Source: Weissella paramesenteroides ATCC 33313
GTDB taxonomy: Bacteria > Bacillota > Bacilli > Lactobacillales > Lactobacillaceae
Length of the DNA: 64,000 nt
NCBI RefSeq assembly: GCF_000160575.1
Contig: NZ_GG697129.1
Location: forward strand, 501,349-565,348
Reading direction: 5' to 3'
Shown here: positions 54,071 through 62,370 of the stretch, piece after piece
Layout of the letters: each line of letters opens with the position of its first letter
Position numbering within the stretch: position 1 is the first letter of the stretch
Notes under the pieces: model-generated
Database searches by the model: none
The model's input: only the letters and a program-made list of their open reading frames with translations
What the model was told of the DNA's origin: nothing
Translations under genes and position numbers: made by a program

Positions 54071-55270
54071 ATGAGCGAATACAAATACAATGATGCAACA
54101 AAGATTATTCATGACACCGTCCGTCCTGATCCACAGACTGGTGCGGTCAATGCACCAGTTTATTTTTCTTCAACCTTTGCACAAAAAGACCCGTTAGAGC
54201 TGGGAAAGTATGACTATGCCAGAAGTGGCAATCCAACTCGCGATCAGGTAGAAGAGAGCATCGCTAATTTAGAAGGAGGTTCTCGTGGTTTTGCCTTTGC
54301 GACTGGCATGGCGGCAATTACTGCTGCATTTTTGACCCTACATCAAGGCGACCACATTATTATCACTAAAGATGTATACGGTGGCACTTTCCGCTTAGTA
54401 ACTGAGTTATTACCTAACTATGGTATCAGCCATACGTTTGTTGATCTTAACGATGAAGATGCACTAGAAGCGGCTTACCAAGAAAATACAAAAGTGGTGT
54501 ATGCCGAAACACCCTCTAATCCAACACTCACCGTTGTCGATTTAGAAGCAACTGCTAAATCAGCACATGCCCATGGTGCCTTGTTATTTGCCGATAACAC
54601 TTTTATGACCCCACTTTATCAAAAGCCATTATCGCTTGGTGCTGACTTAGTCATTCACAGTGCAACAAAATTTCTTTCCGGTCATTCGGATATTCTGGCT
54701 GGACTTGTCGTTACCAACGATGCAGCTTTAGGGGATGCTGTCTACTTCATTCAAAATGCAATGGGGGCAACGCTCAGTGTTGGTGATTGTTGGTTATTAT
54801 TACGTGGTCTAAAAACGCTAAAAGTTCGCCTACAAACTGAAACAGAGAATGCAACAAAACTTGCCCAATGGTTACAACAACAACCCGCTGTCAAAGCAGT
54901 TAATTACCCTGGGTTAGAAAGTGATAAAAACTATGCCATCCAATCTAAGCAAGCATTGTCTGGTGGTGCTGTTTTATCATTTGACATTGCTAGCGAAGAT
55001 AACGTTCGAACCCTAGTACAACATTTAAAGTTACCTATTTTTTCTGTTTCTTTGGGTGCTGTTGAAACCATTCTTTCATATCCTTGTACAATGTCACACG
55101 CAGAACTTAGCCCAGATGAACAACAAGCAAGTGGCGTAACACCTGGCTTACTTCGTCTATCTGCCGGACTTGAAGATTTTGAAGATTTAAAACAAGATTT
55201 CGCCCAAGCACTAACTTATATACCAGCCTCATCTACCACACAACCTAAGCCTGCTGTTGCCGAAGGTTAG
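54071..55270 (+). CDS. metC: Cystathionine beta-lyase (MetC-like)
   Basis: The 399-residue gamma-family PLP enzyme starts three bases after metI, with GGAGG inside the end of metI. Motifs are YARSGNPTRDQVEESIANLEGG, LFADNTFMTP and PLP lysine in IHSATKFLSGHSD. It cleaves cystathionine to homocysteine, pyruvate and ammonia. Its C-terminus is slightly longer than usual (SSTTQPKPAVAEG). Co-transcribed with an amino acid ABC transporter, probably for cystine or methionine. Confidence 0.82.
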   Translation: MSEYKYNDATKIIHDTVRPDPQTGAVNAPVYFSSTFAQKDPLELGKYDYARSGNPTRDQVEESIANLEGGSRGFAFATGMAAITAAFLTLHQGDHIIITKDVYGGTFRLVTELLPNYGISHTFVDLNDEDALEAAYQENTKVVYAETPSNPTLTVVDLEATAKSAHAHGALLFADNTFMTPLYQKPLSLGADLVIHSATKFLSGHSDILAGLVVTNDAALGDAVYFIQNAMGATLSVGDCWLLLRGLKTLKVRLQTETENATKLAQWLQQQPAVKAVNYPGLESDKNYAIQSKQALSGGAVLSFDIASEDNVRTLVQHLKLPIFSVSLGAVETILSYPCTMSHAELSPDEQQASGVTPGLLRLSAGLEDFEDLKQDFAQALTYIPASSTTQPKPAVAEG

Positions 55271-55313
55271 TGATGGCAACCATTAAAATTAAAAATAGTT
55301 TAGGAGAAAACAC

Positions 55314-56021
55314 ATGTGGGAAATAATCACGACTTCTCTCCCGCAATTAATCGTGGCCGGCATTAAATACACCGTGCCTTTGTCATTGATTTCTTTTGCG
55401 TTGGGCTTGATTCTCGCTCTCATTACCGCTCTGGTTCGAATTTCCCAAAAAGGAAAAGAATTTAAAATTATCAAAGGAATTTTCAATTTTTACGTTTGGC
55501 TTTTCCGTTCAACGCCACTGTTAGTTCAATTATTTATTGTCTATTTTGGCTTACCTTATTTAGTTATTCCAGGCATCCTTGATGAGGGAATCAAATTAAC
55601 ACCATTTGTTGCGGGTGTTATTACCTTTTCTTTAAACACTGGCGCTTACGCATCCGAAACAATTCGAGCAGCCATTACTTCGGTTCCCCAAGGCCAATGG
55701 GAAGCGGCTTCTTCAATTGGCATGACTCGTAGTCAAACATTACGACGTATCATTCTACCTCAAGCAATCTATCTGTCTGTACCACCATTAGCCAATAGCT
55801 TTATTAGTTTGGTTAAGGATACATCACTAGCTGCAACCATTACAATTGTTGAAATGTTTGAGGTTAGTCAGCAAATTGCGGCTGAGAATTATCAGCCACT
55901 TATTATGTATTCCTTGGTGGCCTTGATTTATGCTGTCTTTTGTTCGTTACTAACCATCGGTCAGCATTATCTTGAAAAACACTCACACAAGCATTTAACC
56001 AAAACAGTGGGAGGTGCATAA
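55314..56021 (+). CDS. Amino acid ABC transporter permease (cystine-type)
   Basis: The 235-residue protein has five hydrophobic segments and the family motif EAASSIGMTRSQTLRRIILPQA that contacts the ATPase, followed by LVKDTSLAATITIVEMFE. AGGAG precedes the ATG. It is in the polar amino acid uptake (HisM/TcyB) group. Position in the Met T-box operon points to cystine, cysteine or methionine. Confidence 0.88.
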   Translation: MWEIITTSLPQLIVAGIKYTVPLSLISFALGLILALITALVRISQKGKEFKIIKGIFNFYVWLFRSTPLLVQLFIVYFGLPYLVIPGILDEGIKLTPFVAGVITFSLNTGAYASETIRAAITSVPQGQWEAASSIGMTRSQTLRRIILPQAIYLSVPPLANSFISLVKDTSLAATITIVEMFEVSQQIAAENYQPLIMYSLVALIYAVFCSLLTIGQHYLEKHSHKHLTKTVGGA

Positions 56022-56022
56022 G

Positions 56023-56787
56023 TTGCAATTAGAAGGATTAAATAAAAGTTTCGATGGGCAACAAGTTTTAACAGACATTACCCTTGAGTTGCCAGAGAAG
56101 CAGACAACGGTTATTGTTGGGCCCTCTGGTTCAGGTAAATCTACTCTTTTACGTTCATTGAACCTACTTGAGCGTCCAGAAAGTGGTCATTATCACTTAT
56201 CAAACCTAGCCATTGATTTTTCACACGATATCTCAACCAAACAAGTATTAAATGTCCGCAAAAAAACAGGGATGGTTTTCCAAGACTATAATTTATTCCC
56301 ACACAAAACGGTCATTCAAAATATTATTGAAGGACCAATCCAAGTATTAAAGAAAGACAGGAAAGAAGCGCTACAAGAAGGACAGAATTTACTGGATAAA
56401 GTTGGTTTAAAGTCTAAAGCTGACGCATATCCTGAACAATTATCTGGTGGTCAAGCGCAACGTGTTGCCATTGCGAGATCATTAGCCATGCATCCTGAAT
56501 ACATCCTATTAGATGAACCAACCTCTGCCTTGGATCCTGAACTGGAAGCAGAAGTATTACAGGTTCTGGATGAATTAGCGCAGGAAAAACAATCACTTGT
56601 TATCGTCACCCATAACTTATTCTTTGCCCGTCAGATTGCGGATAAAATTGTCTTTGTGGAGAATGGTCAGATTATTTTCGACGGCAGTCCACAGGAATTT
56701 TTCAATGAAAATCAAGAAAACACTCGGATTAATCGGTTTATTTCAGCAATGACGTTTTCCGATGTTGAAGCAGAAGCATTAAAATAA
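56023..56787 (+). CDS. Amino acid ABC transporter ATP-binding protein
   Basis: The start chosen is the TTG at 56023, eight bases after GGGAGG and one base after the permease stop, giving 254 residues (a GTG at 56014 would overlap the permease). Walker A is GPSGSGKSTLLRS, signature LSGGQAQRVAIARSLA, Walker B YILLDEPTSALD. It energises the permease at 55314. Confidence 0.88.
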   Translation: MQLEGLNKSFDGQQVLTDITLELPEKQTTVIVGPSGSGKSTLLRSLNLLERPESGHYHLSNLAIDFSHDISTKQVLNVRKKTGMVFQDYNLFPHKTVIQNIIEGPIQVLKKDRKEALQEGQNLLDKVGLKSKADAYPEQLSGGQAQRVAIARSLAMHPEYILLDEPTSALDPELEAEVLQVLDELAQEKQSLVIVTHNLFFARQIADKIVFVENGQIIFDGSPQEFFNENQENTRINRFISAMTFSDVEAEALK

Positions 56788-56813
56788 TTTAGATAAATGG
56801 AAGGATCTAACAT

Positions 56814-57626
56814 ATGAAAAGAACACGAGTCATTTCTTATTCAATTGCCATCGTTATATTACTAATCTTGGCAGTTGTTTATTTCGGTAATCGAAAAAAC
56901 ACCACACAAAAGGATGCGTTTCAATCAGAATTAAAAACTAAAGGAAAGTTGACCATCGGACTCGAAGGTACATATGCACCATATTCTTATCGAAAAAATG
57001 GCAAATTAACTGGTTTTGAGGTTGAAATGGGGCGTGCCGTTGCTAAAAAGATGGGTGTCAAAGCAGATTTTGTCCCAACAAAGTGGGATTCATTAGTTGC
57101 TGGCTTAGGTTCGCAAAAATATGATGTCGTGATCAATAATATTTCCGAAACGCCCGCTCGAAAAAAAGTTTATAAATTCTCTAATCCATACATCTATTCA
57201 CGATATGCTCTGATTACACCGAAAAATAGCCAAATCAGTCATTTAAAGGATATTAGTGGTAAGAAATTTGCAGAGGGAACTGGAACAAACAATGAACAGG
57301 TGGCTAAAAAGTATCACGCCAAGCTAGTTTCTTCAGGTGATTTCTCAACCACCTTATCACTATTGCGTACTGGTCGTGCAGATGGGACAATTAACGCTGC
57401 TGAAGCTTGGTATGCCTATAAAAAGGACAATGCTACTGATGGTTTAGAGTACAAAGATTTGTCTAGCGAAATTGACCCAGTGAAAGTTTCAGCTATGTTT
57501 AATAAGAAGGATCCCAAAACTCGTGCGAAGTTTAATAAAGCGCTCGCCGCAATTAGAAAAGACGGTACGTTGAAGAAGTTATCAATTAAGTACTTTGGCG
57601 CAGATATTACTAAAGAAAATAATTAA
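56814..57626 (+). CDS. Amino acid ABC transporter substrate-binding protein
   Basis: The 270-residue protein has an N-terminal hydrophobic segment (residues 8-24, ISYSIAIVILLILAVVYFG) and the SBP_bac_3 domain from about residue 40 (GKLTIGLEGTYAPYSYRKNGKLTGFEVEM, then TKWDSLVAGLGSQKYDVVIN). It shows no lipobox cysteine after the hydrophobic stretch, unlike most Gram-positive binding proteins, so it is probably anchored by an uncleaved signal segment. It delivers cystine or another sulfur amino acid to the transporter (context inference). Confidence 0.85.
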   Translation: MKRTRVISYSIAIVILLILAVVYFGNRKNTTQKDAFQSELKTKGKLTIGLEGTYAPYSYRKNGKLTGFEVEMGRAVAKKMGVKADFVPTKWDSLVAGLGSQKYDVVINNISETPARKKVYKFSNPYIYSRYALITPKNSQISHLKDISGKKFAEGTGTNNEQVAKKYHAKLVSSGDFSTTLSLLRTGRADGTINAAEAWYAYKKDNATDGLEYKDLSSEIDPVKVSAMFNKKDPKTRAKFNKALAAIRKDGTLKKLSIKYFGADITKENN

Positions 57627-57635
57627 TGCTATACA

Positions 57636-57686
57636 ATATAAATAGCGTGCGGAAACCATCATTGATTTCTGCACGCTATTTATATT
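57636..57686. terminator. Bidirectional terminator
   Basis: AATATAAATAGCGTGC and GCACGCTATTTATATT form a long perfect stem, with GAAA/TTTC further in, between the ABC operon and the convergent thi operon. Confidence 0.9.
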
Positions 57687-58911
57687 AATTTTTAACCGGC
57701 AAACTGCCATGAACTAATTTCTTTTCATCAGCAGCAATCATAATGGCAGTCGTCGTATCACCAACCACATTAAGTACGGTTCGGAATATACCCGCAAACC
57801 AATCAATACCTGCTAATAGAGCAATACTTTCCAAAGGTAATCCTAGTGTTGGTACAATAATCGCTAGCGCAACTAAACCACCACCTGGTACAGCAACCGT
57901 ACCTAAACAAGCAACAATGGCTAACATAACGATTTTTAACATCATAATAAATGATAATGATAATCCGTAAAATTGGGTCATTGTGACACAAGCTAACGCC
58001 AAATACATGGCCAGACCATTACTATTCAGTGCCATCCCCAAAGGTAATACTAGCTCACTAATTTCCTTCTTAATACCTAATCGTTTTTCAGCATCATGCA
58101 TTTCAACAGGTAGGGATACTGCTGAAGATGTTGTTGTCATTGCGATAATTAAGATATTAGCAAACCCATGCATGACGGTTCGTAAAGTCATATGCGCACG
58201 TATCATGATCATACCGAACAAGATGGCTAAGAAAAATAGTGTACCCACTCCGAATAATATTAAAAACTTCAACAGTGGAATTAAGACTGTCAGCCCATTT
58301 TCAGCAATAACCGAAGCGATTAATGCACCAATTCCAACTGGTGCTATGCACAAAACCAATTGAATCAAATCAATAAATAACTGATTTAATTGTTCTAATC
58401 CATTAATGATATGTTGATACTTTTGTTGACTATTTGCTTTGCTTAGAACGATTCCCATGCATAACGCAAATATAATGACTTGAATCGTATTACCTTTTAC
58501 CAAAGCCTCAAAAATATTAGTCGGAAAAAAGCCTAATATCATGTCTGAAGTTGAAACAGGATGGCTAGTAAATTTTTGGACAAGTTCAGGATTCAGTTTT
58601 AAGTCAATACCCACACCTGGCATAAACCACCAACCAAGCAATAATCCAACTAAAGCAGCGATAAGTGTCGTGCCTATAAACCAAGCAGCTGTTTTGATAC
58701 CTAATTTTCCTAATTGTTTGACTGGTAATTTACCAATCGCTGCAATTACCGTACAAAAAACTAGTGGCATGACAGCCATTTGAATCAGCCTCAAAAAAAT
58801 ATCACCAATAATTTTGATTCCCGCAATTTTAGTGCCAAAAACTGCACCTAAAATGATACCAATCAACATACCAATAATAATTTGAGTCGTTAGATGAATT
58901 TTTATCCGCAT
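57685..58911 (-). CDS. Dicarboxylate/amino acid:cation symporter (DAACS family)
   Basis: The 408-residue protein has eight membrane segments and the family's serine-rich hairpin (MTTTSSAVSLPVEMHDAEKR) and helix 8 motif (VVGDTTTAIMIAADEK). The helix 7 motif, usually NMDGTA, reads ALNSNGLAMYLALAC, which differs from GltP/TcyP forms. DAACS proteins take up glutamate, aspartate, serine/threonine or cystine with Na+ or H+. It starts two bases after the amidohydrolase stop, so it is the last gene of the TPP-controlled operon; a thiamine-linked substrate would be unusual for the family. Confidence 0.88.
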   Translation of the reverse strand: MRIKIHLTTQIIIGMLIGIILGAVFGTKIAGIKIIGDIFLRLIQMAVMPLVFCTVIAAIGKLPVKQLGKLGIKTAAWFIGTTLIAALVGLLLGWWFMPGVGIDLKLNPELVQKFTSHPVSTSDMILGFFPTNIFEALVKGNTIQVIIFALCMGIVLSKANSQQKYQHIINGLEQLNQLFIDLIQLVLCIAPVGIGALIASVIAENGLTVLIPLLKFLILFGVGTLFFLAILFGMIMIRAHMTLRTVMHGFANILIIAMTTTSSAVSLPVEMHDAEKRLGIKKEISELVLPLGMALNSNGLAMYLALACVTMTQFYGLSLSFIMMLKIVMLAIVACLGTVAVPGGGLVALAIIVPTLGLPLESIALLAGIDWFAGIFRTVLNVVGDTTTAIMIAADEKKLVHGSLPVKN

Positions 58912-58913
58912 TT

Positions 58914-60119
58914 TTACGACTCGTTTGCTTGAACAGATAGACTAGTAGCCAACAATGCGACGCCATATAATAAATCAGACATTTTTGTATATTCAGTCGG
59001 TGCATGACTAATACCAGCTTCACTTGGTACAAAAATCATGGCTGTAGGGGTGACTGTACTCATTATTTGACTGTCATGACCTGCACCTGAAAATAACTCT
59101 TGGAAGGGAAAATTCATTCGAGTCGCTATCTCAGCATTTTGTTTCCTTAATGCCTGTGATAAAGGAGTTGCAGGAACATGCAGTGTCTGTTTTACTGTGA
59201 CATTTTCAAAGTGTTGGATGACTACTTGCATAGCTGTCAAAAATGTAGCTAATCGTTCATCTGATTCTTCACGACAATCTATGCTAAATGTGCACCTTTC
59301 AGCAATGACATTACTAACATTAGGTGATACGTGAATTTCACCAATCGTAAATGACAAACTTTTTGAAGATTTATTCGCCAAATCATACAATTCAGCCATC
59401 AGATGACTTGCAGTTGCCATCGCATCTTGACGTTGTGCCATCGGCGTTGTACCAGCATGATTTGCTTGTCCATATACAGTCACATCATAGCGATCTTGTG
59501 CAACAATTCCTGTCACTAACCCAAGTGACTGATGTGCTTGTGCTAAACGTGGACCCTGTTCAATATGCAATTCCGTAAAACTTGCCGGTAAGGGCGCTCG
59601 CTGTCGCCTAACACCAGGAATAGTTTGCAATTGTCTGACCGCATCGCGTCTAGCTTGATCAAATGTGATACCCATTTCATCAACTAATGGCGTGACTTGC
59701 TGGTGTCCTGTATAATAGTTCGATCCAGTAAAAGCTGCTGGAAAACGGCTACCTTCTTCTTCGCTAAAAGAAATCAAACGTACCGGTTTTTTAGGCAAAT
59801 GTCCTTGTTGGTAGAGTTTTTGTATCGCACAAAAGCCACCTAAAACCCCATATAACCCATCATAACAACCACCTTGACGCACAGTGTCCATATGAGAACC
59901 AGTCGCAATCGGTGCTGATATTTCTTGTCCTGGAAAATCTAAAGACACATTACCATAATCATCAACCGTTGCTTGCGCATCATGTTCTTGGCCGAGCAAA
60001 ATCAGTGCTCGTTGATTCCGTAACCATTGCTGATTATAAACTAACCGATTCTGGCCAACTTCATCTGATGTATTGAATTGATCCAGCAAATCACCCAATT
60101 GTATGGCTTCATTCGTCAT
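58914..60119 (-). CDS. M20-family amidohydrolase (N-carbamoyl-amino acid/allantoate hydrolase type)
   Basis: The 401-residue zinc enzyme has the ligands His (TGSHMDTV), Asp (GGCYDGLYG), Glu (SFSEEEGSRF), His (ELHIEQG) and His (GAGHDSQ), plus the dimerisation domain with NHAGTTPM. The M20 hydantoinase/carbamoylase branch cleaves N-carbamoyl or ureido groups. It overlaps no gene but begins two bases after thiG, within the TPP operon. In Bacillus the M20 protein YlmB deformylates a thiamine pyrimidine breakdown product, so a thiamine-salvage role is plausible here (inference). Confidence 0.85.
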   Translation of the reverse strand: MTNEAIQLGDLLDQFNTSDEVGQNRLVYNQQWLRNQRALILLGQEHDAQATVDDYGNVSLDFPGQEISAPIATGSHMDTVRQGGCYDGLYGVLGGFCAIQKLYQQGHLPKKPVRLISFSEEEGSRFPAAFTGSNYYTGHQQVTPLVDEMGITFDQARRDAVRQLQTIPGVRRQRAPLPASFTELHIEQGPRLAQAHQSLGLVTGIVAQDRYDVTVYGQANHAGTTPMAQRQDAMATASHLMAELYDLANKSSKSLSFTIGEIHVSPNVSNVIAERCTFSIDCREESDERLATFLTAMQVVIQHFENVTVKQTLHVPATPLSQALRKQNAEIATRMNFPFQELFSGAGHDSQIMSTVTPTAMIFVPSEAGISHAPTEYTKMSDLLYGVALLATSLSVQANES

Positions 60120-60121
60120 AA

Positions 60122-60892
60122 TTATTTGCTAATGCCAGCAATTGGTGATGATGCCGCTGCTTTTTTATCTAAAACACGACCGGGGTGGGCAAGATAGCCT
60201 TTACGTCCAGCTTCTACAGCTAACTTAAATGCCTCTGACATCAATGGAATATCACCTGCTGTTGCCATCGCTGTATTAGCCATTACTGCTGCTGCTCCCA
60301 TTTCCATGGCTTCAGCAGCTTGACTTGGACGACCAATACCAGCATCAACAATGATTGGCGCATCAATTTCGTTAATTAAAATCTGAATCAATTCTTTAGT
60401 TGCCAAACCTTTGTTTGTACCAATTGGTGCACCTAATGGCATCACAGCCGCAGCACCAGCTTCGACCAACTTACGGGCAGCATTTAAATCAGGTAACATA
60501 TATGGCATCACGATGAATCCTTCATCAGCCAAAACCTTCGTTGCCTTAATCGTTTCTTCGTTATCAGGTAACAAATAAGTCTTATCAGGCACAACCTCAA
60601 GCTTAATAAAATCACTGCCACTTAATTCACGAGCAATGCGCGCCATGCGAATAGCTTCTTCAGCGTTGGTGCAGCCAGATGTATTTGGCAAGATTGTCAC
60701 ATCATCTGGAATATAATTCAAAATATTTTCTTCATCCGTATTCGTACGACGCAATGCCATAGTAATAATCTGAGCACCTGCGTGATGGATTGCTGAATCA
60801 ATTAGTTCATATGAATACTTACCTGATCCTAGAATAAAACGTGAAGAAAAATGGTGACCACCAATAATTAAATCATCATTACTTTCGACCAT
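60122..60892 (-). CDS. thiG: Thiazole synthase
   Basis: The 256-residue (beta/alpha)8 enzyme has the family start [19 protein letters not shown], the active-site lysine in FIKLEVVPD, and PIGTNKGL and [16 protein letters not shown] phosphate/binding motifs. It makes the thiazole ring from dehydroglycine, 1-deoxyxylulose phosphate and ThiS-thiocarboxylate. AGGAGGAG precedes the ATG. The glycine-oxidising partner (ThiO or ThiH) is not in the window. Confidence 0.95.
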   Translation of the reverse strand: MVESNDDLIIGGHHFSSRFILGSGKYSYELIDSAIHHAGAQIITMALRRTNTDEENILNYIPDDVTILPNTSGCTNAEEAIRMARIARELSGSDFIKLEVVPDKTYLLPDNEETIKATKVLADEGFIVMPYMLPDLNAARKLVEAGAAAVMPLGAPIGTNKGLATKELIQILINEIDAPIIVDAGIGRPSQAAEAMEMGAAAVMANTAMATAGDIPLMSEAFKLAVEAGRKGYLAHPGRVLDKKAAASSPIAGISK

Positions 60893-60910
60893 GATTGTTT
60901 ATATCTCCTC

Positions 60911-61561
60911 CTATTCTGCTAAAACGGGTTGCTTGGTTAGTAAACGTAAGATAGCATTGGCTTCATGTCCAGCACATACCATTACACGTGGTGCCATCAG
61001 TCCTTCGACACCTTTACTATAGCCATCCCCACAAATATATACATTTGATAACTGTTGTTTTGTTTGCATCTCATTAGTCATATGTAATCCGGCCATACCG
61101 TTACCCATAACAAGTGGCTTGTCAGGATAAAAATTCGTTACACCATCCAATAACATTGCTTTGGCCATTGGGTTATCAAAAGCCTCACAGACGATATCAC
61201 AGTCCGCAAATAGTGTTTCAATATTATCAGGTGTAATTTTGACCTGATGAATCTCAATATCGATAAATGGATTAAATTCTAATAAATTCTGCTTTAATGC
61301 AATGACTTTCGGCATGCCAACCTGACTAACTTTATATTGTTGTCGATTAAGATTGCTCATTTCAATGACATCAAAGTCAATTAAAGTTAGATGACCAACA
61401 CCGCTTCGAGCTAGTGCAATTGCAATATTTGAACCTAGACCCCCAGCACCTGCAATGGTCACACGGGCATCTTTTAATGGTTCAGTCGTACCAGCCACAT
61501 TACGCTCTTTCATGCCCATAAAAAAATCAGTAACCGCTACACCTTGAAATTTTGGTGTCAT
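60911..61561 (-). CDS. thiF: ThiS adenylyltransferase
   Basis: The 216-residue E1-like enzyme has the ATP motif GAGGLGSNIAIALARSGVG and the acceptor loop DFDVIEMSNLNRQQ. It is the short ThiF form without the extra C-terminal domain. It adenylates the C-terminal Gly of ThiS. GAGG lies before the ATG and it is 18 bases from thiG. Confidence 0.92.
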   Translation of the reverse strand: MTPKFQGVAVTDFFMGMKERNVAGTTEPLKDARVTIAGAGGLGSNIAIALARSGVGHLTLIDFDVIEMSNLNRQQYKVSQVGMPKVIALKQNLLEFNPFIDIEIHQVKITPDNIETLFADCDIVCEAFDNPMAKAMLLDGVTNFYPDKPLVMGNGMAGLHMTNEMQTKQQLSNVYICGDGYSKGVEGLMAPRVMVCAGHEANAILRLLTKQPVLAE

Positions 61562-61579
61562 TTTATTTTTTCCTCTTTT

Positions 61580-61777
61580 CTAACCACCACCGACAAACGA
61601 AATTAGTTCAACGCGATCATTTTCTGACAATGTTCGGTCTGCTAATTCCTCACGATGAATAATCTTACCGTTTAATTCCACGACAACATTTTGCATCATC
61701 TCTGTTTTTTCTTGTAATAAATCAGCCAATGTTTTACCAACCATGTTTGCTGTTTGTTCACCATTTAAAATAATCAA
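61580..61777 (-). CDS. thiS: Sulfur carrier protein ThiS
   Basis: The 65-residue protein starts at the TTG at 61777; the longer frame upstream runs into the riboswitch and is not used. It ends in FVGGG, the diglycine tail that is adenylated and thiocarboxylated. IILNGEQTANMVGKTLADLL is the ubiquitin-fold start. GAAAGGAGGG is nine to ten bases upstream, inside the riboswitch terminator. Confidence 0.93.
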   Translation of the reverse strand: MIILNGEQTANMVGKTLADLLQEKTEMMQNVVVELNGKIIHREELADRTLSENDRVELISFVGGG

Positions 61778-61812
61778 AAAAACGCCCTCCTTTCTGATCT
61801 TGAAAGAAGGGC
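61775..61812 (-). terminator. Terminator of the proximal TPP riboswitch, containing the thiS ribosome binding site
   Basis: GCCCTTCTTTC and GAAAGGAGGGC pair around AAGATCA, followed by seven T. The 3' arm is the thiS Shine-Dalgarno sequence and the T-run reaches the TTG start. Confidence 0.85.
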
Positions 61813-61830
61813 ATTTGCACACAGTCAAAT

Positions 61831-61905
61831 ATCGCACTTCCTTCGATCGTATTACCGACATCAGGTTCATGGGTATATTCTCAGCCTTTCAGCACCCCAG
61901 ACGAT
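61831..61905 (-). promoter_or_regulatory. TPP riboswitch 2 (proximal to thiS)
   Basis: On the minus strand the THI-box signatures appear in order: CTGGGGTGCTGAAAGGCTGAGA, then ACCCATGAACCTGATGTCGG, then TAATACGATCGAAGGAAG, closed by an AUCG/CGAU P1. It is followed by the terminator at 61775-61812 and then thiS. Confidence 0.95.
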
Positions 61906-61958
61906 GATTGTTTAGATTTAGTTTTTGCCAATTGCTCTATGCAATCCTCATAAAATAT

Positions 61959-61994
61959 AAAAAAGCAGTCTTTTTGCATTCACAAAAAGACTGC
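61959..61994 (-). terminator. Terminator of the distal TPP riboswitch
   Basis: GCAGTCTTTTTG and CAAAAAGACTGC form a perfect stem in minus orientation, followed by six T. It belongs to the upstream aptamer. Confidence 0.88.
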
Positions 61995-62017
61995 CCATTA
62001 CTCTCTATATATGGACT

Positions 62018-62090
62018 GTATCTTCCTGCGCAGGTATTAACCAAATCAGGTTCAGTGGGTATATTCTCAGCTTTTCAGCACCCCAGATAC
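62018..62090 (-). promoter_or_regulatory. TPP riboswitch 1 (distal, tandem)
   Basis: A second full aptamer: CTGGGGTGCTGAAAAGCTGAGA, ACCCACTGAACCTGATTTGG and TAATACCTGCGCAGGAAG, closed by GTATCT/AGATAC. Its own terminator lies downstream at 61959-61994, before riboswitch 2. Confidence 0.95.
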
Positions 62091-62148
62091 GTTAATTAAC
62101 TTAACAAGATAACCATAGCATGTTTAATTATGAAATACAACTCATTGT

Positions 62149-62162
62149 TGAAATCGCTTTCA
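62149..62162. promoter_or_regulatory. Perfect cre match upstream of the thi operon
   Basis: TGAAATCGCTTTCA (or its complement) fits the CcpA consensus at every defined position. It lies just upstream of a promoter-like TTGTAT/TATGGT pair (minus strand, about 62140-62112, 17-base spacing) for the thi operon. Catabolite control of thiazole genes is therefore possible. Confidence 0.6.
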
Positions 62163-62170
62163 AAATTAGC

Positions 62171-62293
62171 AAAAAAAATAACCGTCTTAGCTTTGCAGAG
62201 CTAACGGTTATTTAAACTTTAGATTTGCTACCGTCTAACGGTTCTAAAAGGAGTCCTGATTGCACAGGGCTCCTTTTTTCTATTCACATTATA
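62171..62293 (-). ncRNA. Possible small structured RNA
   Basis: On the minus strand an extended -10 (TGCTATAAT, -10 at 62293-62288) is followed by about 110 bases with two hairpins: CTCC-CAGG type (62246-62277) and a long one (AATAACCG../CGGTTATT with inner TTAGCT/AGCTAA, 62177-62212) ending in eight T. No open reading frame is seen. It could be a small RNA or an attenuator ahead of the thi promoter. The 5' hairpin also has a T-run in plus orientation, so part of this may simply be terminator. Confidence 0.4.
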
Positions 62294-62370
62294 GCATGAC
62301 ATATTACCAGTGGGGAATGACATACCTACTTAAAATTTTCCTAATATAAAATTCTAAATTGTTATTTTTA

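Noticed and set aside
61778..61870. N-terminal extension of thiS by 31 codons
   Set aside because: The extension overlaps the TPP riboswitch and terminator, and the Shine-Dalgarno sequence and ThiS homology begin at the TTG at 61777.
61908..62099. Plus-strand frame of 63 codons near the riboswitches
   Set aside because: It runs antisense to both TPP aptamers; no ribosome site or protein-like composition.
62221..62280. tRNA-like appearance of GGTTCTAAAAGG segment
   Set aside because: No acceptor, D or anticodon arms can be formed; the sequence folds as a simple terminator-like hairpin.
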